DNA of 33,987 bases from assembly GCA_035763085.1 (NCBI GenBank), contig DASUBV010000145.1, positions 1 through 33,987 on the forward strand. The letters are read 5' to 3'. The first letter of the stretch is position 1. The number at the start of each line of letters is the position of its first letter. Shown here piece after piece: positions 1-7,650 of the stretch. The DNA comes from DASUBV01 sp035763085. GTDB taxonomy: Bacteria; Actinomycetota; Actinomycetes; Streptosporangiales; Streptosporangiaceae. Both the position numbers and the translations under genes were made by a program. The notes beneath the pieces are model-generated. The model worked only from the letters and a program-made list of their open reading frames with translations, did no database searches and had not been told where the DNA came from.

Positions 1-1773
1 AGCGGCGTAGCCCCGGCGGCACAACCGCAGTGGAACCCGCAGCGCGGCAGCTCGATGCCCTTCCACCGCTACCAGCCCTTCCACGAACTGGTCGAGAACA
101 TCGACCTGCCCGACCGCACCTGGCCGACGAAGCGGATCACCACCGCCCCGCAGTGGTGCGCGGTCGACCTGCGTGACGGCAACCAGGCCCTGATCGACCC
201 CATGTCCCCGGCCCGCAAGCGGCGGATGTTCGAGCTGCTGGTCGCCATGGGCTTCAAGGAGATCGAGGTCGGGTTCCCGGCGGCCAGCCAGACCGACTTC
301 GACTTCATCCGCGGCCTCATCGAGAACAACGCGGTCCCCGACGACGTGCGCATCTCGGTGCTGACCCAGGCCCGAGAGGAACTCATCGAGCGCACCGTGC
401 AGTCGCTGATCGGCGCAAAGCTGGCCACGGTGCACATGTACAACGCCGCGGCGCCGATGTTCCGCAGCGTGGTGTTCGGCTGGGACGGCGACGGGCGCGA
501 GCAGTGCAAGGCGGTCGCGGTCCAGGGCACGCGGGCCGTCATGAAGTTCGCCGAGAGCTACCTGTCCGGCACCGACTTCGGCTACGAGTACTCGCCGGAG
601 ATCTTCATGGACACCGAGCTGGACTTCGCGCTGGACATCTGCGAGGGCGTGATGGACGTCTGGCAGCCGGGGCCGGGCCGGGAGATCGTACTCAACCTGC
701 CGTGCACCGTGGAGCGCTCCACGCCGAACGTCTACGCCGACCAGATCGAGTGGATGAGCCGCAACCTGAGCCGCCGCGAGCACATCTGCCTGTCGGTGCA
801 TACTCACAACGACCGCGGCACGGCCACCGCCGACGCCGAGCTGGCGGTGCTGGCCGGGGCGCGGCGCGTCGAGGGCTGCCTGTTCGGCAACGGCGAGCGG
901 TCCGGCAACGTCGACCTGGTCACCCTGGGCCTGAACCTGTACAGCCAGGGCATCGACCCGATGATCGACTTCAGCGACATCGACGAGATCCGGCGCACCG
1001 CCGAGTACTGCAACCGGATCGGCGTGCACGAGCGTCACCCCTACGCCGGTGACCTGGTCTACACCTCGTTCTCCGGCTCGCACCAGGACGCGATCAAGAA
1101 GGGCTTCGATCACCTGGACCGGGCCGCCTCGCAGGCGGGCAAGCAGGCCGGCGAGATGCCGTGGTCGATGCCGTACCTGCCGATCGACCCCAAGGACGTG
1201 GGGCGCTCCTACGAGGCGGTCATCCGGGTCAACTCCCAGTCCGGCAAGGGCGGCGTGGCCTACATCATGAAGGCCGATCACCACCTCGACCTGCCCCGGC
1301 GGCTGCAGATCGAGTTCAGCCACGTGATCCAGCGGCACACCGACGACGAGGGCGGCGAGGTCGACGCGGACCGGATGTGGGAACTGTTCGCGGGCGAGTA
1401 CCTCGACCCGGGCCCGTTCCAGCTGGTGGGCTTCTCCTCGGCCACCGAGGGCGGGACCGAGCGGATCACCACCACAGTGAGCGCGTTTGGCACCGAGCAC
1501 ACGCTGACCGGCGCCGGCAACGGGCCGATTGCCGCGTTCTGCCAGGCGCTGTCGCCGGCCGACCTGGGGCTGGGCGGGGTCAGCGTGCGGGTGCTGGACT
1601 ACGCCGAGCACGCGCTCACCGCGGGCCGGGACGCCGAGGCGGCGGCCTACCTGGAGATCGAGGTCGGCGACCGGGTGCTGTGGGGTGTGGGGATCAGCGA
1701 GTCGATCGTGCGGGCGTCGCTGCTCGGCGTGATCAGCGCGCTGAACCGCGCCGCGCGGCTGCAGGCCAGCTGA
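1..1773 (+). CDS. leuA: 2-isopropylmalate synthase, 5' end cut by window edge
   Basis: Catalyses condensation of acetyl-CoA with 2-oxoisovalerate, the first committed step of leucine biosynthesis, in the cytoplasm. The HMGL-like TIM barrel shows the DLRDGNQALIDPMSP start of the catalytic domain, the metal-binding HTHNDRGTA, and NGERSGNVDLVT. The C-terminal third fits the LeuA allosteric dimer domain that senses leucine. An ATG at 55 would give 572 residues, but the same frame is open back to base 1 and encodes QWNPQRGSS just before that ATG. Actinobacterial LeuA proteins carry this type of N-terminal extension, so the true start lies outside the window. The gene stands alone and is followed by a strong hairpin. 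Identification is firm; only the start is missing. Confidence 0.96.
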   Translation, partial: SGVAPAAQPQWNPQRGSSMPFHRYQPFHELVENIDLPDRTWPTKRITTAPQWCAVDLRDGNQALIDPMSPARKRRMFELLVAMGFKEIEVGFPAASQTDFDFIRGLIENNAVPDDVRISVLTQAREELIERTVQSLIGAKLATVHMYNAAAPMFRSVVFGWDGDGREQCKAVAVQGTRAVMKFAESYLSGTDFGYEYSPEIFMDTELDFALDICEGVMDVWQPGPGREIVLNLPCTVERSTPNVYADQIEWMSRNLSRREHICLSVHTHNDRGTATADAELAVLAGARRVEGCLFGNGERSGNVDLVTLGLNLYSQGIDPMIDFSDIDEIRRTAEYCNRIGVHERHPYAGDLVYTSFSGSHQDAIKKGFDHLDRAASQAGKQAGEMPWSMPYLPIDPKDVGRSYEAVIRVNSQSGKGGVAYIMKADHHLDLPRRLQIEFSHVIQRHTDDEGGEVDADRMWELFAGEYLDPGPFQLVGFSSATEGGTERITTTVSAFGTEHTLTGAGNGPIAAFCQALSPADLGLGGVSVRVLDYAEHALTAGRDAEAAAYLEIEVGDRVLWGVGISESIVRASLLGVISALNRAARLQAS

Positions 1774-1810
1774 GGCCCCTGCCCCCTGTGGTGGGGTGCT
1801 GCCCTGGCGT

Positions 1811-1847
1811 TGCCGGGCCGGTTGCCGGGTCCGGCAACGGCCCGGCA
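1811..1847. terminator. Hairpin between convergent leuA and SnoaL-like gene
   Basis: An arm at 1811-1828 pairs with 1831-1847 over 17 bp with a single bulged G and a minimal loop. No T-tract follows, which is usual for high-GC actinobacteria. It sits between two convergent genes and could stop transcription from both sides. Confidence 0.65.
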
Positions 1848-1895
1848 GGCAGGCTGACGGGCCAGGCGGCGTCTCACCGTGACTGGCTATTGCGC

Positions 1896-2345
1896 CTAGT
1901 CGGCGAACAGGACGTCGGCGGCGTGCAGGGAGTCGAGGTACTCGCGGACCTCGGCGATCTGGCCGTCGCGGATCACGAAGACCCCGCAGTAGGAGTTGTC
2001 GTAGGCCTTGCCGGTAGCCGCCGCTGTGCCGGTGACGCGCCACTCCAGCACGGCCCGGTCGCCTTCGGCCGTGATGTCACCGAAGGTGAAGCGCTGGGTG
2101 CCGGGCTGGTACAGCGAGCCGGCCGAGATCAGGAACTCCATGATTGCCTGGCGGCCGGACTTCGTCCCGGACAGCGGCAGCGTGCCGTGCAGCGACCAGG
2201 TCGCGTCCGGCGCGAAGCTGGCGGCGATGGCATCGAGGTCGCCGGCGGTCAGCGCGTCCAGGTAGTCCTGCAGAACCTTCCGGGCGTCGGGCTGGCGTCC
2301 GGCCTGGCGGGCGTCGGGCTGGCGGGTGCCGGGCTGGGTGGTCAT
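1896..2345 (-). CDS. SnoaL-like / NTF2-fold protein
   Basis: A 149-residue protein with the SnoaL-like (nuclear transport factor 2) pattern: VLQDYLDALTAGDLDAIAASFAPDATW, a middle region with FGDITAEGDRAVLEWRVTG, and a closing ...IRDGQIAEVREYLDSLHAADV. These small cone-shaped folds bind hydrophobic ligands and act as isomerases, cyclases or ligand-binding proteins; the substrate cannot be inferred. The first 20 or so residues are a short degenerate repeat (PGTRQPDARQAGRQPDARK). Its start overlaps the stop of the upstream oxidoreductase by an ATGA, so the two are translationally coupled and probably work on the same compound. Expression is probably controlled by the divergent HxlR regulator. 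Confidence 0.8.
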   Translation of the reverse strand: MTTQPGTRQPDARQAGRQPDARKVLQDYLDALTAGDLDAIAASFAPDATWSLHGTLPLSGTKSGRQAIMEFLISAGSLYQPGTQRFTFGDITAEGDRAVLEWRVTGTAAATGKAYDNSYCGVFVIRDGQIAEVREYLDSLHAADVLFAD

Positions 2346-3262
2346 CGGGTTGCCTCCAGTTCCAGGATGGCCTTGCCGCGGATCTGGCGGGTGACCAGGG
2401 CGCGCACCACCTCGGCAGTGCGCCGCCAGTCACTGACCCGGCCGATCTCGGGATGCAGATGACCGCCGTCAACCAGCCGGACCAGGGTGGCCAGGTCGGC
2501 GGCGTCGGTGCTCTCGCTGTCGGCGTAGTGGAACTTGCGCATGGTCGCGCTGGCGCCGCCGGTCCAGTCGAAGAAGTTCATCGCCGGCGGCACGCGGCTG
2601 GCCTGGCCGAACCAGACCAGCAGCCCGCGGATCGTCAGGCGTCTCCAGGCAGCCGGCAGCACATCGGCTCCCACCGACTCCAGGATCACCTCAAACGGGC
2701 CCCTGGCCTGCTCCACGTCGCTGACTACCTCAGCCGCGCCCAGTTCCCGCAGCCGCTCGCCGCGCTCGCTGCTGCGGGCGACCGCGGTCAGCACCGCGCC
2801 CTGTGCGGCGGCCAGTTCGGTGACATAGTGGCCGACTCCGCCCGAAGCGCCGGTGAGCAGCACCCGCTGCCCGGCCAGCGAGCCGGTGACGCGCAGCAGG
2901 CGCAGCGCGGTCAGGCCCGCCAGCGGCAGTGCTGCGGCCGTCCGGAAGTCGATGCTGTCCGGCAGGGCGGCCAGCGCGCTCGCCGGCACCGCCACCCGCT
3001 CGGCCCAGCCGGCGGCCGGGGGATGGCCGACCACCCGCTGGCCGGCCTGCGGCCCGGTGCCGTCTGCGGCGGGCACCAGCACCGTGCCGGCCACGTCCTT
3101 GCCGGGCCGCCAGCCGGGCGGCGGATCGTCGACCAGGAAGGTCTCCCCGCGGTTGACCGAGAAGGCGCTGACGCTGATCACCGCCTCGTCCGCGGCGGGT
3201 TCCGGTTCGGCGACCTGATCGAGCCGGACTGAGCCGGACCCGTCAGCAACCATCGCCTGCAT
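2342..3262 (-). CDS. MDR-family NADPH-dependent quinone/alcohol oxidoreductase
   Basis: A 306-residue medium-chain dehydrogenase/reductase of the zinc-free quinone oxidoreductase type. The N-terminal GroES-like part has FSVNRGE and GKDVAGTV. The Rossmann part has the nucleotide motif LLTGASGGVGHYVTELA near residue 135. No structural-zinc cysteine cluster is visible, and the length is slightly short for the family. The start at 3262 is chosen because AGGAG lies 9 nt upstream; an ATG nine bases downstream is an alternative. It is the first gene of a two-gene operon with the SnoaL-like protein and is divergent from an HxlR regulator, an arrangement typical of electrophile- or quinone-inducible detoxification. 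The natural substrate is unknown. Confidence 0.87.
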   Translation of the reverse strand: MQAMVADGSGSVRLDQVAEPEPAADEAVISVSAFSVNRGETFLVDDPPPGWRPGKDVAGTVLVPAADGTGPQAGQRVVGHPPAAGWAERVAVPASALAALPDSIDFRTAAALPLAGLTALRLLRVTGSLAGQRVLLTGASGGVGHYVTELAAAQGAVLTAVARSSERGERLRELGAAEVVSDVEQARGPFEVILESVGADVLPAAWRRLTIRGLLVWFGQASRVPPAMNFFDWTGGASATMRKFHYADSESTDAADLATLVRLVDGGHLHPEIGRVSDWRRTAEVVRALVTRQIRGKAILELEATR

Positions 3263-3343
3263 TCTTGATCACTCCTGTCACGTCGCGGTGCGGGCGGCAC
3301 CGTGCCGCCGTTGATGATTCTGCGACGCTTAGGAACCTTTCGC

Positions 3344-3386
3344 TAGTAGGCAGCTTTAAGTACTATAGGCACCTGAAAGTGACTAC
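3344..3386. promoter_or_regulatory. Tandem operator and overlapping promoter of the HxlR/oxidoreductase pair
   Basis: Two adjacent copies of a TAGGCA-CT-AAGT-ACTA motif lie at 3347-3365 and 3366-3385. The second (TAGGCACCTGAAAGTGACTA) is itself an imperfect palindrome (TAGGCAC/GTGACTA). A -10-like TACTAT at 3361-3366, with TTTCGC 17 nt upstream, overlaps the repeats on the plus strand, and TATAGT lies on the minus strand. This is inferred to be the binding site for the adjacent HxlR regulator, controlling both directions. Confidence 0.7.
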
Positions 3387-3417
3387 GGAGGCTGACGGCC
3401 AGGGGAGAGTGCTTCAG

Positions 3418-3813
3418 ATGGTGACCGGGACGGCCTCGCCGGATGGCCGCTTCGACGTGCTGGCGGCAGCCTGCCCGACCCGCCAGGTGATCAACCGGAT
3501 CGGGGACCGCTGGAGCCTGCTGGTCCTGTACGCGCTGGACGGGCGGACGCTGCGGTTCCAGGAATTGCGCCGGGCGGTCGATGGCGTGAGCCAGAAGATG
3601 CTCACCCAGACGCTGCGCGTCCTGGAGCGCGACGGCCTGGTCAGCCGCACGATCTACGCCAGCGTGCCGCCGAAGGTCGAGTACTGCCTCACGCCGCTGG
3701 GCGCGAGCCTGTCCGAGCGCATCGCCGCCATCCGGTCCTGGGCCTACGAGCACATGGACCACATCGAGGCCGCCCGCGCCGACTTCGACGCCCGCGCCGC
3801 CCAGCCCGGCTAG
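3418..3813 (+). CDS. HxlR-family winged-helix transcriptional regulator
   Basis: A 131-residue HxlR-type DNA-binding protein. It has the family cysteine near the N-terminus (AACPTRQVI), IGDRWSLLVLYAL, the recognition-helix area RFQELRRAVDGVSQKMLTQTLRVLERDGLVSR and a wing ending VEYCLTPLG. HxlR proteins usually sense redox or electrophilic signals through the conserved cysteine. The frame is open further upstream, but ATG 3418 is preferred: AGGGGAG lies about 10 nt before it, and an earlier start would place coding sequence over the operator. GTG 3409 or 3421 are alternatives. It is divergent from the oxidoreductase operon and probably autoregulated. It converges with the SseB-like gene 3 nt away. 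Confidence 0.87.
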   Translation: MVTGTASPDGRFDVLAAACPTRQVINRIGDRWSLLVLYALDGRTLRFQELRRAVDGVSQKMLTQTLRVLERDGLVSRTIYASVPPKVEYCLTPLGASLSERIAAIRSWAYEHMDHIEAARADFDARAAQPG

Positions 3814-3816
3814 CGC

Positions 3817-4773
3817 TTACCCGCTGGCGGGGCGGGGCGCGGGCAGGCCCATGGCCCGCCGGTAGAACGGGCTGGCGCAGGCGGCGACCCAGCGGTCGAT
3901 GACGTCGGGCTCGCCCTCGCCGGGGAAGGTCACATCGACCGGCCAGGGCACAGCGGCTCCCGCCTCGGTGACGGCGGCCTGGACGGCGTCGATGACGGCG
4001 TCGCGGTCGGTGGCGGCGGCCGGGCTGTCCAGGCAGGCCGAGATGACCAGGCCCTCGCCGGCCGCCTCCACGGCCAGCCAGGCGGCCGCGGCCTCGCGGA
4101 CGGCACGGATCTCGCCGAGGCCGGCCGCGATCGCGGCGAGCAGCCCGGCGGGCGTGACTGGCAGCGGGCCGACCTGGACCCGGTGCCCGGCCAGCACCGT
4201 GCGCTCGGCGGCCAGGTGGGCGATGCCGGCCGGGGAGACGGGCACACTCAGCTCGGCACCGGGGTTCAGCGCGATCCCCACGCCGGGCGGCAGCCGCCGG
4301 GCCAGGTCGGCGGCGCCGACAATGATGTGCGGCAGCACCGTGGCACGCTCGCCGGGCGCCAGGTCGGGACTGGCCTGCAGTAGCCGGGCGGCGCTGGTGT
4401 AGGCCGGGACGAACACGCCGCCGAGGTAGCGTACGGTCGGCAGGTGCACCGCGAAGCCATCGGTCACCGGACCATCGTTGCCGGGCAGCGCGACCCACAG
4501 CCGGGCCTGGCTGACGGCGTCCAGCAGGTCGTCGATCCGGCCCGGGTCGCGGGCCAGCGCGGCCAGCGCGCGCTCCACGGCGTCCTGCGGGCTCCCGGTG
4601 CTGATCACCACGCCGGCCTGGGCCGGCGCGATCCCGGCCCGCGCGGGCGCGGTGCGCGGCCGGGCCGGAGCGGTGCCCGGCTGGACTGGCGTGGTGCCCG
4701 GCTGGGCCGGCACGGCCAGGCGGCCGCCGGTCGCGTTGTCCCCCGTGACGACGGTCAGATCGGATGCCTCCAT
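3817..4773 (-). CDS. SseB-family protein (two-domain)
   Basis: A 318-residue protein matching the SseB family (enhanced serine sensitivity) found across actinobacteria. The N-terminal SseB domain is around residues 60-170 (ERALAALARDPGRIDDLLDAVSQARLWVALP, then HLPTVRYLGGVFVPAYTS), and the C-terminal domain follows (VPWPVDVTFPGEGEPDVIDRWV). Molecular function is not established for the family. Residues 23-56 form a Pro/Ala-rich linker of 7-residue repeats. ATG 4773 is chosen because TACCAT lies 7 nt upstream, fitting a leaderless start, and because longer versions would overlap the divergent acVLRF1 gene at 4808. No signal peptide or membrane segment is visible. Confidence 0.8.
   Translation of the reverse strand: MEASDLTVVTGDNATGGRLAVPAQPGTTPVQPGTAPARPRTAPARAGIAPAQAGVVISTGSPQDAVERALAALARDPGRIDDLLDAVSQARLWVALPGNDGPVTDGFAVHLPTVRYLGGVFVPAYTSAARLLQASPDLAPGERATVLPHIIVGAADLARRLPPGVGIALNPGAELSVPVSPAGIAHLAAERTVLAGHRVQVGPLPVTPAGLLAAIAAGLGEIRAVREAAAAWLAVEAAGEGLVISACLDSPAAATDRDAVIDAVQAAVTEAGAAVPWPVDVTFPGEGEPDVIDRWVAACASPFYRRAMGLPAPRPASG
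4606..4707 (-). repeat. 21-bp tandem repeat encoding Pro/Ala heptads
   Basis: Residues 23-56 of the SseB-like protein read as successive heptads AQPGTTP, VQPGTAP, ARPRTAP, ARAGIAP and a partial AQAGVV. The underlying DNA is a degenerate 21-bp repeat, a likely slippage-prone flexible linker before the SseB domain. Confidence 0.7.
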
Positions 4774-4780
4774 GTGACGG

Positions 4781-4786
4781 ATGGTA
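4781..4786 (-). promoter_or_regulatory. -10 element of leaderless SseB-like gene
   Basis: On the minus strand TACCAT is followed by 7 nt and then the ATG, the spacing expected when transcription begins at the start codon. No Shine-Dalgarno sequence is present. Confidence 0.5.
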
Positions 4787-4807
4787 GGCGCTAGAGAGCG
4801 GTAGGTA

Positions 4808-5551
4808 ATGGCAAACGAGGTACCTGGCGGCGCGCGGTGGCTGGACGTCGCGCCTGACCGGCTGGGCAAGTGGCTCGGATCGTTCGCCGACCGGCACGGC
4901 GGGCTGGCGGACACTCCGGACGCGGGGGACAGCGTGCTGACCGTCCGGGCCGCGGACGGCTCGGTCGCGCAGTGCCAGATCCCGTTCCCGCCGCTGCCGC
5001 CGGCCGGGCCCGGGCCGCGGCCGTCGGGACTGACCGGCGTCACGGCGCGGGTCGCGGCGCATGCCCGCGCGGACCGTACCGTCGGGGTCTTCCTGGTCCG
5101 GCTCGGCGGCTACGCCGCCGGCGTGTTCGCCGGCCCGGAGCAGCAGCTGGTCGCCTCGAAGGTCGGATCCCGGCTGGTGCACGGCCGCAGCGCGGCCGGC
5201 GGCCAGTCGCAGCAGCGGTTCGCCCGGCGCCGGGCGAAGCAGGCCAGCGAGGCGCTGGCGGCCGCCGCCGACTGTGCCGCGCGGGTGCTGGTCCCCTACC
5301 TCGGGCGGCTGGACGCGCTCGTGCTCGGCGGCGACAGGCGGGCGATGAGCGGGATGTCCGCCGACCCGCGGCTGCGGCCGCTGTTCGACCTGGCCGTCGA
5401 CCGGTTCCTGACCGTCCCGGACCCGCGGCTGGCGGTGCTGCGCGCGACCCCGCCGATGTACAGCGCGGTCCGGATCCGGCTGGCCGAGACCGGCCCGGGG
5501 ATCACCTCGCCTCGCTCCCCGGAGCACCGCTCCGGCTCGCCGGGCGGCTAG
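4808..5551 (+). CDS. acVLRF1-type peptidyl-tRNA hydrolase / release factor
   Basis: A 247-residue protein of the actinobacterial Vms1-like release factor 1 (acVLRF1) family. These proteins hydrolyse peptidyl-tRNA on stalled or split 50S ribosomal subunits. The catalytic GGQ-type loop is GRSAAGGQSQQRFARRRAKQ with GGQ at residues 131-133, preceded by the VLRF fold strand VGVFLVRLGGYAAGVF. The N-terminal domain (WLDVAPDRLGKWLGSFADRHG) is also typical. Assignment rests on recognition of the family pattern. The gene is divergent from the SseB-like gene with only 34 nt between. It is followed after 142 nt by an ABC-F ATPase, which also acts on ribosomes, so this is a translation-quality-control neighbourhood. 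No clear ribosome-binding site is visible. Confidence 0.85.
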   Translation: MANEVPGGARWLDVAPDRLGKWLGSFADRHGGLADTPDAGDSVLTVRAADGSVAQCQIPFPPLPPAGPGPRPSGLTGVTARVAAHARADRTVGVFLVRLGGYAAGVFAGPEQQLVASKVGSRLVHGRSAAGGQSQQRFARRRAKQASEALAAAADCAARVLVPYLGRLDALVLGGDRRAMSGMSADPRLRPLFDLAVDRFLTVPDPRLAVLRATPPMYSAVRIRLAETGPGITSPRSPEHRSGSPGG

Positions 5552-5566
5552 GCCCGGGTAATCGTT

Positions 5567-5663
5567 TTGTCCCGGCGGGCGGCCGCCCGGTACCCTGTGT
5601 CCGTGCAGCCGCTCATGTCGTGACGTCACGTCCTCGCTGAAGGGGACACGTATGCCCGCCTGA
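5567..5663 (+). promoter_or_regulatory. ABC-F promoter and leader with two tiny ORFs
   Basis: TTGTCC (5567-5572) and TACCCT (5591-5596) are 18 nt apart. A perfect palindrome GGGCGGCCGCCC (5577-5588) lies in the spacer. Six nt after the -10 begins GTG at 5603, opening a leaderless six-codon ORF (MQPLMS, stop 5621-5623). It ends inside the perfect palindrome CGTGACGTCACG (5619-5630). A second ORF, ATG-CCC-GCC-TGA (MPA) at 5652-5663, follows an AGGGGA Shine-Dalgarno. Short leader ORFs ahead of ABC-F genes are a known sign of attenuation; that it happens here is inference. Confidence 0.5.
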
Positions 5664-5693
5664 CGTCCGACTAAATTTCTGGAGCGACTTCTC

Positions 5694-7292
5694 ATGATCT
5701 CGGCGCACGAGCTTGAGCTGCGCGCGGGTGCGCGCCTGCTGCTGGACTCGGTGTCCTTTCAGGTATCCGCGGGCGACAAGATCGGCCTGGTCGGCCGCAA
5801 CGGCGCGGGCAAGACAACGCTGGCCCGGGTACTGGCCGGGGAGGGCCAGCCCGCCGCCGGCAGCGTGCGGCTGGCCGGCACGGTCGGCTACCTGCCGCAG
5901 GACACCCGGGTTGGTGACCTCGAGGCCCTGGCCGTCGACCGCATCCTGTCGGCCAGGGGCCTGGACGCGCTGCTGGCCGGGCTGCGCGAGGCTGAGCTGG
6001 CGATGGCCAGCACCGACACCCGGCGGCGCGATGCCGCGGTGCGCCGCTACGGCCAGCTGGAGGAGCGGCTGACGGTGCTGGGCGGGTACGCCGCCGAGTC
6101 CGAGGCGGCCGCCATGTCAGCCAGCCTGGGCCTGCCGCAGAAGGTGCTGCGGCAGCCGCTGCGCACCCTGTCCGGCGGCCAGCGGCGGCGGGTGGAGCTG
6201 GCCCGGATCCTGTTCGGCGGCTCCGACAGCCTGCTGCTGGACGAGCCGACCAACCACCTCGACGCCGACTCAGTGGCCTGGCTGCGCGATCACCTGCGGT
6301 CGTTCCGGGGCGGCCTGGTGGTCATCAGCCACGACGCCGCGCTGCTGGACAGCGTGGTGAACAAGGTCTTTCACCTGGACGCCGACCGGGCCACGCTGGA
6401 CGCCTACAACCTGGGCTGGGCGGCCTACCTGGAGCAGCGCGAGACCGACGCCCGGCGGCGGCGGCGCGAGCGGGTCAACGCCGAGCGGCAGGCCGTCGCG
6501 CTGCAGTCGCAGGCCGACAAGATGCGGGCCAAGGCGACCAAGGCCACGGCCGCGAAGAACATGGCCAAGCGGGCCGAGAAGCTGCTGGCCGGGGTGAGCG
6601 CCGACCGGGCGCCCGACCGGGTGGCCCGGCTGCGCTTCCCCGAGCCGGCGCACTGCGGGCGGACCCCGCTGGCCGCGCAGGGACTGACCAAGTCCTACGG
6701 CTCGCTGGAGGTGTTCACCGGGGTCGACATGGCCGTTGACCGGGGCTCGCGGGTAGTGGTCCTGGGCCTCAACGGCGCGGGCAAGACGACGCTGCTCCGG
6801 CTGCTGGCCGGCGTCGAGGACCCGGACGCCGGCGAGGTGCTGCCGGGGCACGGGCTGCGGCTGGGCTATTACGCCCAAGAGCATGAGACATTGGATAACG
6901 AGCGGACTGTGCTGGCCAACATGCGTTCCGCGGCCCCGGACTTGAGCGAGGCCGATCAGCGCCGCATCCTGGGCTCGTTCCTTTTCTCCGGCGATGATGT
7001 GGCCAAACCGGTCGGGGTGCTGTCGGGCGGTGAGAAGACCCGGCTGGCGCTGGCCCTGCTGGTCGTCTCCGGGGCCAACGTGCTGCTTCTGGACGAGCCG
7101 ACCAACAACCTCGACCCTGGCAGCCGGGCTGAGATCCTGTCTGCGCTGCGTCGCTACGGGGGCGCGATTGTGCTGGTCACCCACGATGAGGGGGCCGTGG
7201 AGGCGCTCCACCCCGAGCGCGTGGTGCTGCTGCCGGACGGAGTCGAGGACGCCTGGAGCGAGGAACTGGGCGACCTGGTCGCCCTGGCCTGA
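5694..7292 (+). CDS. ABC-F family ATPase (ribosome-associated)
   Basis: A 532-residue soluble protein with two ABC ATPase domains and no membrane segments. ABC-F proteins bind the ribosomal E site and act as translation factors or antibiotic ribosome-protection proteins. Domain 1 has Walker A GRNGAGKT (residues 34-41), signature LSGGQRRR and Walker B LLLDEPTNHLD. A charged helical linker (about 250-310) is rich in Arg/Lys/Ala. Domain 2 has LNGAGKTT, LSGGEKTR and LLLDEPTNNLD. ATG 5694 is preceded by GGAGCGA. Whether it confers resistance, and to which drug, cannot be read from the sequence, but the leader ORFs upstream suggest control by ribosome stalling. Confidence 0.93.
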   Translation: MISAHELELRAGARLLLDSVSFQVSAGDKIGLVGRNGAGKTTLARVLAGEGQPAAGSVRLAGTVGYLPQDTRVGDLEALAVDRILSARGLDALLAGLREAELAMASTDTRRRDAAVRRYGQLEERLTVLGGYAAESEAAAMSASLGLPQKVLRQPLRTLSGGQRRRVELARILFGGSDSLLLDEPTNHLDADSVAWLRDHLRSFRGGLVVISHDAALLDSVVNKVFHLDADRATLDAYNLGWAAYLEQRETDARRRRRERVNAERQAVALQSQADKMRAKATKATAAKNMAKRAEKLLAGVSADRAPDRVARLRFPEPAHCGRTPLAAQGLTKSYGSLEVFTGVDMAVDRGSRVVVLGLNGAGKTTLLRLLAGVEDPDAGEVLPGHGLRLGYYAQEHETLDNERTVLANMRSAAPDLSEADQRRILGSFLFSGDDVAKPVGVLSGGEKTRLALALLVVSGANVLLLDEPTNNLDPGSRAEILSALRRYGGAIVLVTHDEGAVEALHPERVVLLPDGVEDAWSEELGDLVALA

Positions 7293-7428
7293 AAAAGGAC
7301 TCTTCCGCACCCTCGCGGTAAATGGGAGATCTTTTTGGTCTCGTGTGGGTAGCCGATCCGGTGCTGATGCGTGATCATGGCGGAGATAAGGTTACGCGTC
7401 AGTCACTTCAGTTCACCGGGAGGAACTC

Positions 7429-7650
7429 GTGACGGAGACCCTAAAGAAAGGCACGCGGGTAACTGGTGCCGACCGGACCAGGCTGGCCAGCGATCTCAAG
7501 AAGAGATACAACGCCGGGGAGAGCATCAGGTCACTGGCTGCCTCGACCGGCCGGTCCTACGGTTTCATCCACCGCATCCTGTCCGAGAACGGCGTCACCC
7601 TGCGCGGTCGCGGCGGTGCCACCCGCGGCAAGGCCAAGGCGAAGCGCTGA
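7429..7650 (+). CDS. Small helix-turn-helix protein
   Basis: A 73-residue basic protein with a single helix-turn-helix in the middle (AGESIRSLAASTGRSYGFIHRIL), followed by a Gly/Arg/Lys tail (LRGRGGATRGKAKAKR) likely to contact DNA backbone. It resembles a short HTH protein I recall as common in actinobacteria without assigned function. A strong Shine-Dalgarno GGGAGG lies 5 nt before the GTG, and a -10-like TAAGGT is at 7387-7392. It sits between the ABC-F gene and an enoyl-CoA hydratase whose start overlaps its stop, so these last two are probably co-translated. Regulatory target unknown. Confidence 0.85.
   Translation: MTETLKKGTRVTGADRTRLASDLKKRYNAGESIRSLAASTGRSYGFIHRILSENGVTLRGRGGATRGKAKAKR

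Noticed and set aside
1161..2462. Long plus-strand frame across the leuA 3' end and the minus-strand SnoaL-like gene
   Set aside because: Arg/Gly/Pro-rich composition with no domain; it crosses a hairpin and opposes well-supported genes. Typical GC-driven shadow.
3689..5695. Long minus-strand frame over the SseB-like and acVLRF1 genes
   Set aside because: Low-complexity Arg/Gly translation overlapping two recognisable genes.
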